A stretch of 20,321 bases of DNA from a virus. Position 1 is the stretch's first letter; every line of letters begins with the position of its first letter. The notes beneath the pieces are model-generated. The model worked only from the letters and a program-made list of their open reading frames with translations. It did not search any database and had not been told where the DNA came from. The stretch spans positions 1-20,321 of IMG/VR virus record IMGVR_UViG_3300025154_000416. One strand, given 5' to 3'. Position numbers and translations under genes: made by a program. Of the stretch, positions 6,626 through 12,247 are shown one piece after another.

Positions 6626-6912
6626 CCGATCAATTTAAGATAGGCGATCTGGTAACATGGGCCTCTCAAGCACAGGGCCGCAATAAGGTAAAAACAGGAA
6701 AGGTGGTATACATCCTTAACGGTAAAGCAAGAAATTGGCGGGACTATCCATACGCCATTGTGGAAAGACTATTCCCAAACCATAAAAAGATGTTTGATGG
6801 GTTGAGCGTCCCATGCAACGCAGAAATAGGCTATCTGGTGGAAGTATTAGCGGAAGGAAAAGGCAAGCCCAAACTGTACATGCCGTATCCCAATAAACTT
6901 AGGGGGTTGTGA
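6622..6912 (+). CDS. Unknown small beta-rich protein, 96 aa
   Basis: The N-terminus F-K-I-G-D-L-V-T-W, then K-T-G-K-V-V-Y-I-L, is the pattern of an SH3-like or KOW-type small beta-barrel (a GD-x-V strand followed by G-x-V). Such folds often bind nucleic acid or protein. The middle has basic and aromatic residues (ARNWRDYPYAIVERLF). Start ATG overlaps the preceding stop; its stop TGA overlaps the next ATG (TGATG). Assignment to a family is only by fold pattern. Confidence 0.65.
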   Translation: MTDQFKIGDLVTWASQAQGRNKVKTGKVVYILNGKARNWRDYPYAIVERLFPNHKKMFDGLSVPCNAEIGYLVEVLAEGKGKPKLYMPYPNKLRGL

Positions 6913-7109
6913 TGACCGAGCAAGAACTGAAAGACATGGGGATGCACGATACTGTAATAATTTACTTAGGAGCATTCAACATTAATATTCTAAGAGTTTA
7001 TAAAGGATGGATTTACGTCATTTTGGATCAAGAACAACAAATACGCTCAACAGAATTTGTCCCGGAGACCACCATTACCCAGGAACACGTTGAGCCGAGG
7101 CTGAAATGA
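6912..7109 (+). CDS. Unknown protein, 65 aa, MTEQELK start
   Basis: ATG 6912 is preferred over GTG 6909 because it makes the usual TGATG overlap, with AGGGGG upstream. The protein begins M-T-E-Q-E-L-K and has beta-like hydrophobic stretches (TVIIYLGAFNINILRVYKGW). The first 24 bases are nearly repeated at the start of the next gene. No family recognised. Confidence 0.6.
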   Translation: MTEQELKDMGMHDTVIIYLGAFNINILRVYKGWIYVILDQEQQIRSTEFVPETTITQEHVEPRLK

Positions 7110-7333
7110 CAGAGCAAGAACTGAAAGAGTACCAAAAAGGCTACAAGAAAGGAAACGAGGATATGACGGTGTATGCTGGCAGGTGTTTTATTGCCTACGC
7201 TCTGGCTGTGCACGGGGCATTTAACGGCCCAGAATTCGGGAGCTTTAGAACGGATAATAGAAACAAAGGCGTTTTCCATCATTACTGGAACTTTGTGGCT
7301 ATGCAAGAAGCAGGCTACAGGAGGATAAATTGA
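7106..7333 (+). CDS. Unknown protein, 75 aa, MTEQELK start
   Basis: Starts at ATG 7106 in an ATGA overlap. The first seven residues are identical to those of the previous gene, but the rest is unrelated (EYQKGYKKGNEDMTVYAG; HHYWNFVAMQEAGYRRIN). The GYKKG segment followed by an Ala/Tyr-rich helix is unremarkable. No family recognised. The stop overlaps the TTG start of the next gene. Confidence 0.6.
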   Translation: MTEQELKEYQKGYKKGNEDMTVYAGRCFIAYALAVHGAFNGPEFGSFRTDNRNKGVFHHYWNFVAMQEAGYRRIN

Positions 7334-7629
7334 ACAAACCAAAAAGACCGGATTTTGAATATTATACAAGTATTGCCAAGCATGAGAGAAGTTCTACGGA
7401 GTTGGCCTGTGAATTGATTGATCTTATTTATGAGGCCAAAGAATACATCGAGTATCTTGAGGCTAAGTCAGAAATCAACCCATCTGATTTCTGCCATGAG
7501 GTGTGTGACATAGGATACAAGGAATGGTGTAAAGACCCTTCCCATGTCGGCTTATGTCTTAAAAACGCCAAGAGTGCATTCGCATGGATACGTGAAAACG
7601 GATATCGGATTGTGAAGGAGGAAAAATAA
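7330..7629 (+). CDS. Unknown protein with conserved-looking Cys cluster, 99 aa
   Basis: The start is TTG 7330, overlapping the previous stop (TTGA), with a strong AGGAGG five bases upstream; that site decides the start. The protein is helical and acidic. C-H-E-V-C and then C-K-D-P-S-H-V-G-L-C could form a metal site. Its stop TAA lies in a 16-bp sequence repeated at the end of the next gene. Function unknown. Confidence 0.65.
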   Translation: MNKPKRPDFEYYTSIAKHERSSTELACELIDLIYEAKEYIEYLEAKSEINPSDFCHEVCDIGYKEWCKDPSHVGLCLKNAKSAFAWIRENGYRIVKEEK

Positions 7630-7638
7630 CCCTTGACC
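7623..7638 (+). repeat. Direct repeat, left copy, flanking second radical SAM gene
   Basis: AAAATAACCCTTGACC contains the upstream TAA and the TTG start of the next gene. The same 16 bases recur at 8460-8475, again spanning a TAA and a TTG start. Confidence 0.8.
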
Positions 7639-8466
7639 AGAATAATCAGAGTATTCCCCACAAAAACAGCGGCCACACCTGATGATGATATGGTTCGAAT
7701 AAATACCGGCCCTGGCTTCTTTGATGAAGCTGATGAGGTCCATATCTCTGCCCTTTTTTCCTGGGATCTGGAAAAAGCAGAACGCCTTGAAAAAGAATGG
7801 CGGCATGTGGCCCAGGTTAAAATAGGCGGTCCTGCAACCGGTGAAAAGGGCTTTGATTTTACGCCCGGCCTGTATGTCAAAAATGGGTATGTCTTAACCT
7901 CAAGGGGATGCCCGAACCGGTGTTGGTTCTGTTCGGTCTGGAAACGTGAAGGATATGAGATTAGAGAACTTCCGATCACTGAGGGATACAATTTATTGGA
8001 TGACAACATCCTTGCCTGTTCTGACAGCCATATCAATGCTGTTTTTGAAATGCTGAAAGAAGGTAAAAAGAAATACGGCAAACCGATTGAATTTACCGGG
8101 GGCCTGGAAGCGGCCCGTTTAAAACCCTGGCATGTAGAAAAATTAAGGGAACTCCATCCGAAGCAGATGTTTTTTGCATACGATACCCCGGACGATCTTG
8201 AACCACTTATCTGTGCCGGGAAAATGCTCATAGAGGCCGGATGGACAAGAGCCAGCCATACTTTACGGGCCTATGTCCTGTGTGGATATCCAGGAGATTC
8301 TTTTGACAAGGCCTTAATCCGGATGAAAGAAACCTTTGCCGCCGGATTCATGCCCATGGCCATGCTTTACCGTGACAAAGTTGGTCAGCGATCATTTGAC
8401 TGGATGAAATGGCAAAGGCAATTTGCACGGCCAACAATAACCGCGTCAATTTTACTGGGAAAATAA
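7633..8466 (+). CDS. Radical SAM protein, 277 aa
   Basis: A radical SAM enzyme with the cluster motif C93-x3-C97-x2-C100 in S-R-G-C-P-N-R-C-W-F-C. The surrounding pattern (G-Y-V-L-T-S-R-G-C-P) is like Fe-S oxidoreductases of the B12-binding/Elp3-type group, but the roughly 90 residues before it are too short for a full B12 domain. Later segments E-F-T-G-G-L-E-A-A-R-L and Y-V-L-C-G-Y-P-G-D-S fit the beta strands of the SAM barrel. No C-terminal TRAM or SPASM domain is seen. The start is TTG 7633, since no suitable ATG lies before the core; GGAGG is 11 bases upstream. Substrate unknown. It sits just before the HTH/integrase pair and is bounded by 16-bp direct repeats, suggesting separate acquisition. 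Confidence 0.8.
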   Translation: MTRIIRVFPTKTAATPDDDMVRINTGPGFFDEADEVHISALFSWDLEKAERLEKEWRHVAQVKIGGPATGEKGFDFTPGLYVKNGYVLTSRGCPNRCWFCSVWKREGYEIRELPITEGYNLLDDNILACSDSHINAVFEMLKEGKKKYGKPIEFTGGLEAARLKPWHVEKLRELHPKQMFFAYDTPDDLEPLICAGKMLIEAGWTRASHTLRAYVLCGYPGDSFDKALIRMKETFAAGFMPMAMLYRDKVGQRSFDWMKWQRQFARPTITASILLGK

Positions 8467-8475
8467 CCCTTGACC
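8460..8475 (+). repeat. Direct repeat, right copy, flanking second radical SAM gene
   Basis: Second copy of the 16-bp AAAATAACCCTTGACC. Recombination with 7623-7638 would remove the radical SAM gene and leave the upstream stop and downstream TTG in place. Confidence 0.8.
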
Positions 8476-8832
8476 TATACCGCCCACTTTCAAAACAATC
8501 CGGACCATGATATTGAAACATCGTGCGTCAAGGATGTTGCCGCCCTCTTGAAGAAATCCAACGCCTGGGTTTACAAAAACTTCAAGCTGTTGGGCGGCGT
8601 GAAGGTTGGCGGCTCACTGATATTCCCCCCAAGGAGGGAGATTTATGAGCGTTTATTTCAACGACCGCCGGGGATGGTACGAGTATTATTTTCGGCTGAA
8701 CAAACGGCCATACACCGGGGCAGGATTCCTGAAGAAACGGGATGCCCTGGAAGCGGAAGCCGAAAGAAAAAAGGAGTTAAAGAAACCCCCGAAAAAAGAA
8801 GTGACAGACATGGGCTTTTTAATGCTTCTTGA
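8470..8832 (+). CDS. Small HTH-like DNA-binding protein overlapping integrase
   Basis: Starts at TTG 8470. Residues about 18-52 (SCVKDVAALLKKSNAWVYKN, then a G-G-V-K-V-G-G-S-L-I-F wing) look like the winged-helix/MerR-like or excisionase-type domain often found just before integrases. That suggests a directionality factor or regulator. The frame stays open to 8832, 188 nt into the integrase gene. The part beyond about residue 65 (Arg/Pro-rich, low complexity) looks like an out-of-frame reading of integrase DNA, so the original protein may have ended near 8645. Loss of the stop, or a real long overlap, are both possible. The integrase ribosome binding site AAGGAGGG lies inside this gene. Confidence 0.6.
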   Translation: MTYTAHFQNNPDHDIETSCVKDVAALLKKSNAWVYKNFKLLGGVKVGGSLIFPPRREIYERLFQRPPGMVRVLFSAEQTAIHRGRIPEETGCPGSGSRKKKGVKETPEKRSDRHGLFNAS

Positions 8833-9736
8833 ATCATGCCTGGATCATATCAAAGCGTACCGGACAGAAAAACACTATAAGGACAATGTGTACATGGCTA
8901 AACGATGGGCCAGAAGATGGAAAGATAAAACCATTTATGATATTGCGGCGGCTGATATCGCTGAATACCTGATTGAGTTGAAAAACTCAGTGTCAGCATA
9001 TACCGCAAACAAAGAACTCAGGGCCTTGAGATCGGTGTTTAATTTTGGCATCAAGGCCCCAAATAGATGGTTTATCGATAACCCAACCGACGGCATAAGC
9101 TTCTTCCCGGTTGAAAAGAAAGCCAAGTATGTTCCATCACAAGAAGACGTGATCCGGGTTATCATGGCATCCGAAGGAGAGACCAGGGATTATCTATGGA
9201 CGATTGCCTTGACCTTGGCCAGGGTGTCAGAAGTGAACCGGTTGGAATGGAAGGACGTGGACTTTGAAAACAAAACAGTCCGGCTTTACACCCGGAAAAC
9301 GAAAGGAGGAAATCTGGTTCCCAGGATCATACCCATGTGCCGGACCCTGGAAGATGTTTTGAGAAGGAGACTGTCCGGCAACAATACACCATGGGTCTTC
9401 TTCCATAATTATTACAGCAGGATGGAAGGCGAATGGGTAACTGGCCCATATGAAGGCCGGAAAAGGATCATGTCCACGCTGTGCAAGAAAGCGGGTGTCA
9501 AGTATTTCCGTTTCCATCCGTTGAGGCATTTTGGGGCCTCTAAGCTGATGAAAGAGGGAGTGGACCCTAAGACAATTCAAGGCCTTTTGGGACACTCAAA
9601 TTTTAAGACAACAGACATTTATTTACATTCAATTAAGGGATCGGATCAGGAGGCAATGGACAGGTTGGATATTTCTCTAAATGGAGTTGAAAATGTGCTT
9701 AATTTTAAAAAGCGCAAGACTTCAGCGCAAGACTAA
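8645..9736 (+). CDS. int: Tyrosine-type site-specific integrase
   Basis: A 363-residue phage integrase of normal size. The N-terminus has an arm-binding-like beta segment (V-Y-F-N-D-R-R-G-W-Y-E-Y-Y). A SAM-like core-binding domain spans about 55-155 and the catalytic domain about 165-335. Catalytic residues are visible: Arg193 (L-A-R-V-S-E), Lys220 or Lys218 (R-K-T-K-G-G), H291-P-L-R294-H, His317 (L-L-G-H-S) and the nucleophile Tyr326 (D-I-Y-L-H). It should recombine attP with a tRNA-Arg gene, whose 3' part lies 45 bases downstream. ATG 8645 follows AAGGAGGG. The last codons contain two copies of the AGCGCAAGAC repeat thought to be its own arm-binding sites. Confidence 0.95.
   Translation: MSVYFNDRRGWYEYYFRLNKRPYTGAGFLKKRDALEAEAERKKELKKPPKKEVTDMGFLMLLESCLDHIKAYRTEKHYKDNVYMAKRWARRWKDKTIYDIAAADIAEYLIELKNSVSAYTANKELRALRSVFNFGIKAPNRWFIDNPTDGISFFPVEKKAKYVPSQEDVIRVIMASEGETRDYLWTIALTLARVSEVNRLEWKDVDFENKTVRLYTRKTKGGNLVPRIIPMCRTLEDVLRRRLSGNNTPWVFFHNYYSRMEGEWVTGPYEGRKRIMSTLCKKAGVKYFRFHPLRHFGASKLMKEGVDPKTIQGLLGHSNFKTTDIYLHSIKGSDQEAMDRLDISLNGVENVLNFKKRKTSAQD
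9711..9733 (+). repeat. Arm-type integrase site pair, left (P arm)
   Basis: AGCGCAAGAC occurs at 9711-9720 and 9724-9733, start to start 13 bp, inside the last codons of int. The same decamer recurs as a pair to the right of the tRNA core at 9942-9963. Tyrosine integrases typically bind such paired direct repeats on both attP arms. Confidence 0.65.
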
Positions 9737-9741
9737 AAGGA

Positions 9742-9778
9742 AAAGGGTTTACACCTGGAAGCGGAAACCCTTTATTTT
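9742..9778 (+). terminator. Probable Rho-independent terminator of the early operon
   Basis: AAAGGGTTT (9742-9750) pairs perfectly with AAACCCTTT (9765-9773) around a 14-nt loop, followed by ATTTT. It lies six bases after the int stop. The stem is A/T-rich at both ends, so strength is moderate. Confidence 0.6.
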
Positions 9779-9780
9779 GG

Positions 9781-9829
9781 TGGCGCGCCCGGAGAGATTC
9801 GAACCCCCGACCCCCTGATTCGTAGTCAG
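9781..9829 (-). other. attP core: 3' part of tRNA-Arg(ACG)
   Basis: Read on the - strand this is a tRNA from the anticodon stem to an encoded CCA: loop C-T-A-C-G-A-A (anticodon ACG), extra arm, T-arm with loop TTCGAAT, acceptor strand CGGGCGC, then G and CCA. The 5' half of the tRNA is absent; the sequence beyond 9830 does not form a D-arm or acceptor strand, and the first anticodon-stem pair is already mismatched (G-G). This is the identity block by which a phage restores a tRNA gene on integration. CTGA and TCAG flanking the 7-bp anticodon loop (9819-9825) would be the core binding sites and crossover region. Confidence 0.75.
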
Positions 9830-9832
9830 CAG

Positions 9833-9890
9833 ACCGCCATTTTCAAACATCCTTGATGCACAGTCAAACCCTTTAGAATGGGCGGTTTTT
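9833..9890 (+). terminator. Hairpin with T-run, possible second terminator
   Basis: ACCGCCATT (9833-9841) pairs with AATGGGCGGT (9877-9886, one bulged G) and is followed directly by a run of five Ts. The 35-nt loop is long. It could stop read-through from int across the attachment site, or simply be part of attP architecture. Confidence 0.4.
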
Positions 9891-9941
9891 GGTTTGCACG
9901 ATTTTATCAAAACAGGCGTATTTTACATATTTTATAGTAAA

Positions 9942-9963
9942 AGCGCAAGACTAAGCGCAAGAC
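9942..9963 (+). repeat. Arm-type integrase site pair, right (P' arm)
   Basis: AGCGCAAGAC at 9942-9951 and 9954-9963, start to start 12 bp, in the same direction as the pair at 9711-9733. The two pairs lie about 50 bp left and 113 bp right of the tRNA core. Confidence 0.65.
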
Positions 9964-9990
9964 CTGGAGAACAATTCTATTTTATTTTCA

Positions 9991-10013
9991 GCGGCGGGAG
10001 TTGAACCCGCAGT
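9991..10013 (-). other. Isolated tRNA/tmRNA T-arm remnant
   Basis: On the - strand, GCGGGTTCAACTCCCGC forms a perfect 5-bp stem with a standard T-loop (9994-10010), and the flank reads like the 3' end of tmRNA (TTTTCGGGC before, CGCTG after). No CCA end, no matching acceptor strand and no tmRNA 5' end or tag frame are found within the next 350 bases. It is therefore a fragment, perhaps of an older attachment site, since ssrA is a common integration target. Confidence 0.45.
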
Positions 10014-10107
10014 CACGCCCGAAAAGCCTTGTCAATATTGGCTATGAAATGATAGGTCAGCACATGCACAGCACATTTAAGAATTTAACCCAACCAGCTT
10101 TATCCAA

Positions 10108-10136
10108 TTGATTTTAGATATGGATTGACTTATATT
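10108..10136 (+). promoter_or_regulatory. Sigma70-type promoter for structured RNA and 62-aa gene
   Basis: TTGATT (-35, 10108-10113) and TATATT (-10, 10131-10136) are separated by exactly 17 bp in A/T-rich DNA. The expected start of transcription, about 10143, coincides with the first base of the long inverted repeat of the RNA that follows. Confidence 0.55.
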
Positions 10137-10143
10137 ATTAAAA

Positions 10144-10277
10144 ATTGGCACGTAGAGAGATTGGGCTCATTATGGCAACTAAATGGGAAAGGTGTACTCT
10201 CCATTAGCCGGAAATGTCACTGCCTATAGCATCCGGGTTTGGCTGGCGGTGATTCGGTTCGAATCAGACGTGCCAAT
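10144..10277 (+). ncRNA. Structured tRNA-like RNA or 5' leader
   Basis: ATTGGCACGT (10144-10153) is the exact reverse complement of ACGTGCCAAT (10268-10277), a 10-bp closing helix. Inside are, in order, a small GAG/CTC hairpin, AATGG/CCATT, a CCGG-aa-ATG...CATCCGG hairpin, and TGATTC-GGTTC-GAATCA just before the closing helix. The last contains GGTTCGAATC as in tRNA T-arms. The arrangement recalls a tRNA cloverleaf but is too long (134 nt), the T-stem does not pair in the standard register, and no CCA end is encoded. It ends 6 bases before the AAAAGGAA ribosome binding site of the next gene, so it may equally be a regulatory leader. Structure worked out by eye only. Confidence 0.45.
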
Positions 10278-10295
10278 ATAAAAAGGAATAACAAA

Positions 10296-10484
10296 TTGCA
10301 AAAAAATCCAGACCAGCAAATCCATGACGCTTTTGAAGAGGGTATCGCCGATTGGGTTAAAAAACACTGTCCGGAAGAATATCGAAAATATGTTGAGGAA
10401 TTTATTAAAGAGAAGGTTATCGAACCATTACTTCAGGAGTTGCTCGAAAAGTATCAGGATTTAAAAAGTAACCAGCCAGGGTGA
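10296..10484 (+). CDS. Small helical protein, 62 aa
   Basis: TTG 10296 is taken as start because AAAAGGAATAACAAA precedes it. A longer frame from 10239 would begin inside the structured RNA. The protein is charged and almost wholly helical (HDAFEEGIADWVKKHCPEEY; EKVIEPLLQELLEKYQDL), with no membrane segment, and could be a coiled-coil or small regulator. It has its own promoter, leader and terminator between the early and late operons. A free-standing gene with this layout is typical of a moron expressed from the prophage. Function unknown. Confidence 0.6.
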   Translation: MQKNPDQQIHDAFEEGIADWVKKHCPEEYRKYVEEFIKEKVIEPLLQELLEKYQDLKSNQPG

Positions 10485-10515
10485 TCCGCCTCCGATCCGG
10501 GAGGCTATCACCCTG
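10477..10515. terminator. Strong hairpin between convergent genes
   Basis: CAGGGTGAT (10477-10485) pairs with ATCACCCTG (10507-10515), and GCCTCC with GGAGGC inside, giving a 15-bp interrupted stem. Only short T-runs follow on either strand (TTT on +; a T5 about ten bases off on -). It contains the stop of the 62-aa gene and lies ten bases before the end of the late operon, so it probably serves both. Confidence 0.7.
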
Positions 10516-10524
10516 TTTGACGGC

Positions 10525-11064
10525 TTAAACCGGACCTTGATTTTTCAATGCACCTTGAATAGTATAGTTCTTTTGAGAACTTCCAAAGCTGGACCCGAGC
10601 CAGTATCCAGTGGCCTGTTTCAGTTCGCTGAAAACGTAACCGATTACGGTTCCCACCAGGCCCTTATCCGCGTTTTGCACTCCTTCAAGGCTATTCGTCA
10701 TGACAAAATAGACGATGATTCCGGCGCAAAGGATAAGAAGATATGTCAAGATAGACGGAGTCCATGAAATTTTATGTTGCTCCCTGGCAGAAACCCGGTC
10801 TGATACCTCTGCGGAGAAAATGTCAATGTCTGCCTTTTTGAGCTGGACAAGCAGCTCGTTTTCCACCCTTTTAAGCTCGATCATCTGAGCAGGCGTCATG
10901 GCTTGAACGGCCTGTTGAATTTGATCGTCTACATCTACGGCCCCAGCGTCAATACCAAAAAAAGACATAAGCGCGTTTGTGGCTGTACCGGCCAGGGGCC
11001 CGCCCAACATTGTGGCAATACCGGGTGCCACAGTCCCGAGTGTTTTTTTCCAATCAAAGGACAT
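10525..11064 (-). CDS. Holin of the 3TM (GTA-type) family
   Basis: A 179-residue membrane protein. A Gly/Ala-rich hydrophobic segment lies at about 9-38 (TVAPGIATMLGGPLAG), a strong membrane helix at about 103-123 (LTYLLILCAGIIVYFVM), and a third hydrophobic segment near 136-160 ending in G-Y-W-L-G-S-S-F-G-S-S-Q-K. That ending is characteristic of the family named holin of 3TMs. The middle is a charged helical linker. It would make the lesions that let the muramidase reach the cell wall. ATG 11064 (after AGAGGTG) is preferred over GTG 11070. It overlaps the preceding zinc-finger gene and is the last gene of the late operon. Confidence 0.8.
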   Translation of the reverse strand: MSFDWKKTLGTVAPGIATMLGGPLAGTATNALMSFFGIDAGAVDVDDQIQQAVQAMTPAQMIELKRVENELLVQLKKADIDIFSAEVSDRVSAREQHKISWTPSILTYLLILCAGIIVYFVMTNSLEGVQNADKGLVGTVIGYVFSELKQATGYWLGSSFGSSQKNYTIQGALKNQGPV

Positions 11065-11245
11065 TTTCACCTCTTTCTTTTTGATAATCTTCTGTTAATT
11101 CTGATAAATCGTCCATCCATCCGGGGAGCCCAGTGTATTCATTAATTATTTTTGACCCCCTGCACCTGGGGCAGGCCTCAACCCGCAAAACCATTGCCCC
11201 AATAGGTATGCCCCAGCCTTGGCAAGTCGGACAGGCCCTGAACAT
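11054..11245 (-). CDS. Small DnaJ-type zinc-finger protein, 63 aa
   Basis: The protein begins M-F-R-A-C-P-T-C-Q-G-W-G and has a second C-P-R-C-R-G-S (Cys 5, 8, 25, 28). This is the CxxCxGxG pair of a DnaJ-type zinc knuckle, one zinc per protein. The C-terminal 30 residues are acidic. ATG 11245 follows AGGGGGC at good spacing; a longer TTG-initiated version would run back into the muramidase gene. It lies between muramidase and holin and overlaps the holin start. Position suggests a role in lysis timing or as a chaperone-like factor, but that is inference. Confidence 0.6.
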   Translation of the reverse strand: MFRACPTCQGWGIPIGAMVLRVEACPRCRGSKIINEYTGLPGWMDDLSELTEDYQKERGENVL

Positions 11246-11255
11246 TCCATGCCCC

Positions 11256-11831
11256 CTACGGATACCTGAGACCCCAATGTTCCAGGCCAGCCGCAACACG
11301 ATTCAGCCAACCACAAATAAATTTCTGGTTGGATACGAGCAGATCATGCTCCCTCCTGGGATCATTAAGGGTGATATGGTTATACCGCAGCACCTTTAAA
11401 AGACTGAAAGACAAAACAAAAATCTTTTCGTCCTTTTCTCCGGCCGCAAATTTATTCAAGGCCTTCATGGATGCCGGTCCGAAAATTCCGTCTACAGCGA
11501 CACCAATGATTTTCTGACAAAGTTTAATGGACATCTGGATGCCAGCATTGATGCCGAATTCATATAGGTTATAGGCCACGCTCTGGGAACCGATCACATC
11601 TCCCTGGAACTTGTCCCAGAATTCTATTTTGTAAAAGACCTCGACCATACCGTTTAATTCATCATCAAATTCTTTGCGGTCGATCTTGGCCCATCCAGGC
11701 CAGGCAGGGTGCCTTGTCCTGGATATCCCGGCATAGGTCATACCTCCCCGGTCCACCAGATCATTGGTAATCTTATAGCCACCTTCCAGCGCCATTACTT
11801 TTTCAAAACATGGTTTAAAATCCGCCATCAT
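11256..11831 (-). CDS. Endolysin: GH108 muramidase with peptidoglycan-binding domain
   Basis: Residues 15-19 read L-E-G-G-Y, the catalytic Glu motif of glycosyl hydrolase family 108 N-acetylmuramidases, followed by D-R-G-G-M-T-Y-A-G-I-S. The C-terminal part has V-A-V-D-G-I-F-G-P-A-S-M-K-A-L-N, the D-G-x-x-G-P-x-T repeat of peptidoglycan-binding domain 3. Length 191 is normal for the family. No signal peptide, so release should depend on the holin. Start ATG 11831 (a second ATG follows directly) overlaps the previous stop with GAGGGG upstream. Confidence 0.9.
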   Translation of the reverse strand: MMADFKPCFEKVMALEGGYKITNDLVDRGGMTYAGISRTRHPAWPGWAKIDRKEFDDELNGMVEVFYKIEFWDKFQGDVIGSQSVAYNLYEFGINAGIQMSIKLCQKIIGVAVDGIFGPASMKALNKFAAGEKDEKIFVLSFSLLKVLRYNHITLNDPRREHDLLVSNQKFICGWLNRVAAGLEHWGLRYP

Positions 11832-12247
11832 TCACCCCTCTTTTTGTCATCTAAAACGTATTTTATAACCGCCTCAATGCCGGACAAGCTTTTACTGACC
11901 GCAGCCAAATCCCTTTTCATTCCTTCAAACTCAGCGTGGTTGGGCATGCCTGCGAGAGACTGTTTAACCAAGGAGATGTCTTCGATAATAATTTTAAAAT
12001 CGCTTCTGCCCTGTCCTAATTGTTTTTCTGTTTCTTTAAGCCGGGTATCCATTTGAGCGATATCTTTTTTTAAAATAGGAACACAGCAATCAAGGCGCCT
12101 TTTTTCACAATCCGTTTCCAGGGTGTAAACGGCTCTTCTCTCAACTCTTCCGACCTTCTGGTGATCCCACAGCGCCTTTCCAATAAGACCGAACATCAAC
12201 CCTACCGCTCCGCCCACAACAATCATTACAATCCGCTCAAAATCCAT
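11828..12247 (-). CDS. Membrane-anchored coiled-coil protein, possible spanin-like
   Basis: An N-terminal membrane helix (IVMIVVGGAVGLMFGLIGKA, about residues 6-25) is followed by a long charged helical region with heptad-like spacing (MDTRLKETEKQLGQG; LVKQSLAGMPNHAEFEGMK). A single N-terminal anchor plus periplasmic coiled coil just upstream of the muramidase resembles an Rz-type inner-membrane spanin, but no sequence motif proves it; no overlapping Rz1-like lipoprotein frame was identified. C-E-K-R-R-L-D-C-C is a distinctive Cys cluster. ATG 12247 is preferred over TTG 12268. Confidence 0.6.
   Translation of the reverse strand: MDFERIVMIVVGGAVGLMFGLIGKALWDHQKVGRVERRAVYTLETDCEKRRLDCCVPILKKDIAQMDTRLKETEKQLGQGRSDFKIIIEDISLVKQSLAGMPNHAEFEGMKRDLAAVSKSLSGIEAVIKYVLDDKKRGE

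Noticed and set aside
7428-8231. 267-codon open frame on the - strand
   Set aside because: It lies antisense to the radical SAM gene and the gene before it, which show the motifs and coupled starts; the antisense product has no recognisable pattern.
9781-9850. Complete tRNA-Arg gene on the - strand
   Set aside because: Only the part from the anticodon stem to CCA is present; no D-arm or 5' acceptor strand follows, so it is an attachment-site copy.
10146-10276. Ordinary tRNA with long variable arm or selenocysteine tRNA
   Set aside because: The T-stem does not pair in the standard register, no clear anticodon loop is seen and the length is too great.
10239-10295. Longer N-terminus for the 62-aa protein from ATG 10239
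   Set aside because: It would start within the structured RNA with no ribosome binding site, while TTG 10296 has one.
9988-10350. Complete tmRNA gene on the - strand
   Set aside because: No 5' end resembling a tmRNA start, no tag reading frame and no CCA were found; only the T-arm matches.
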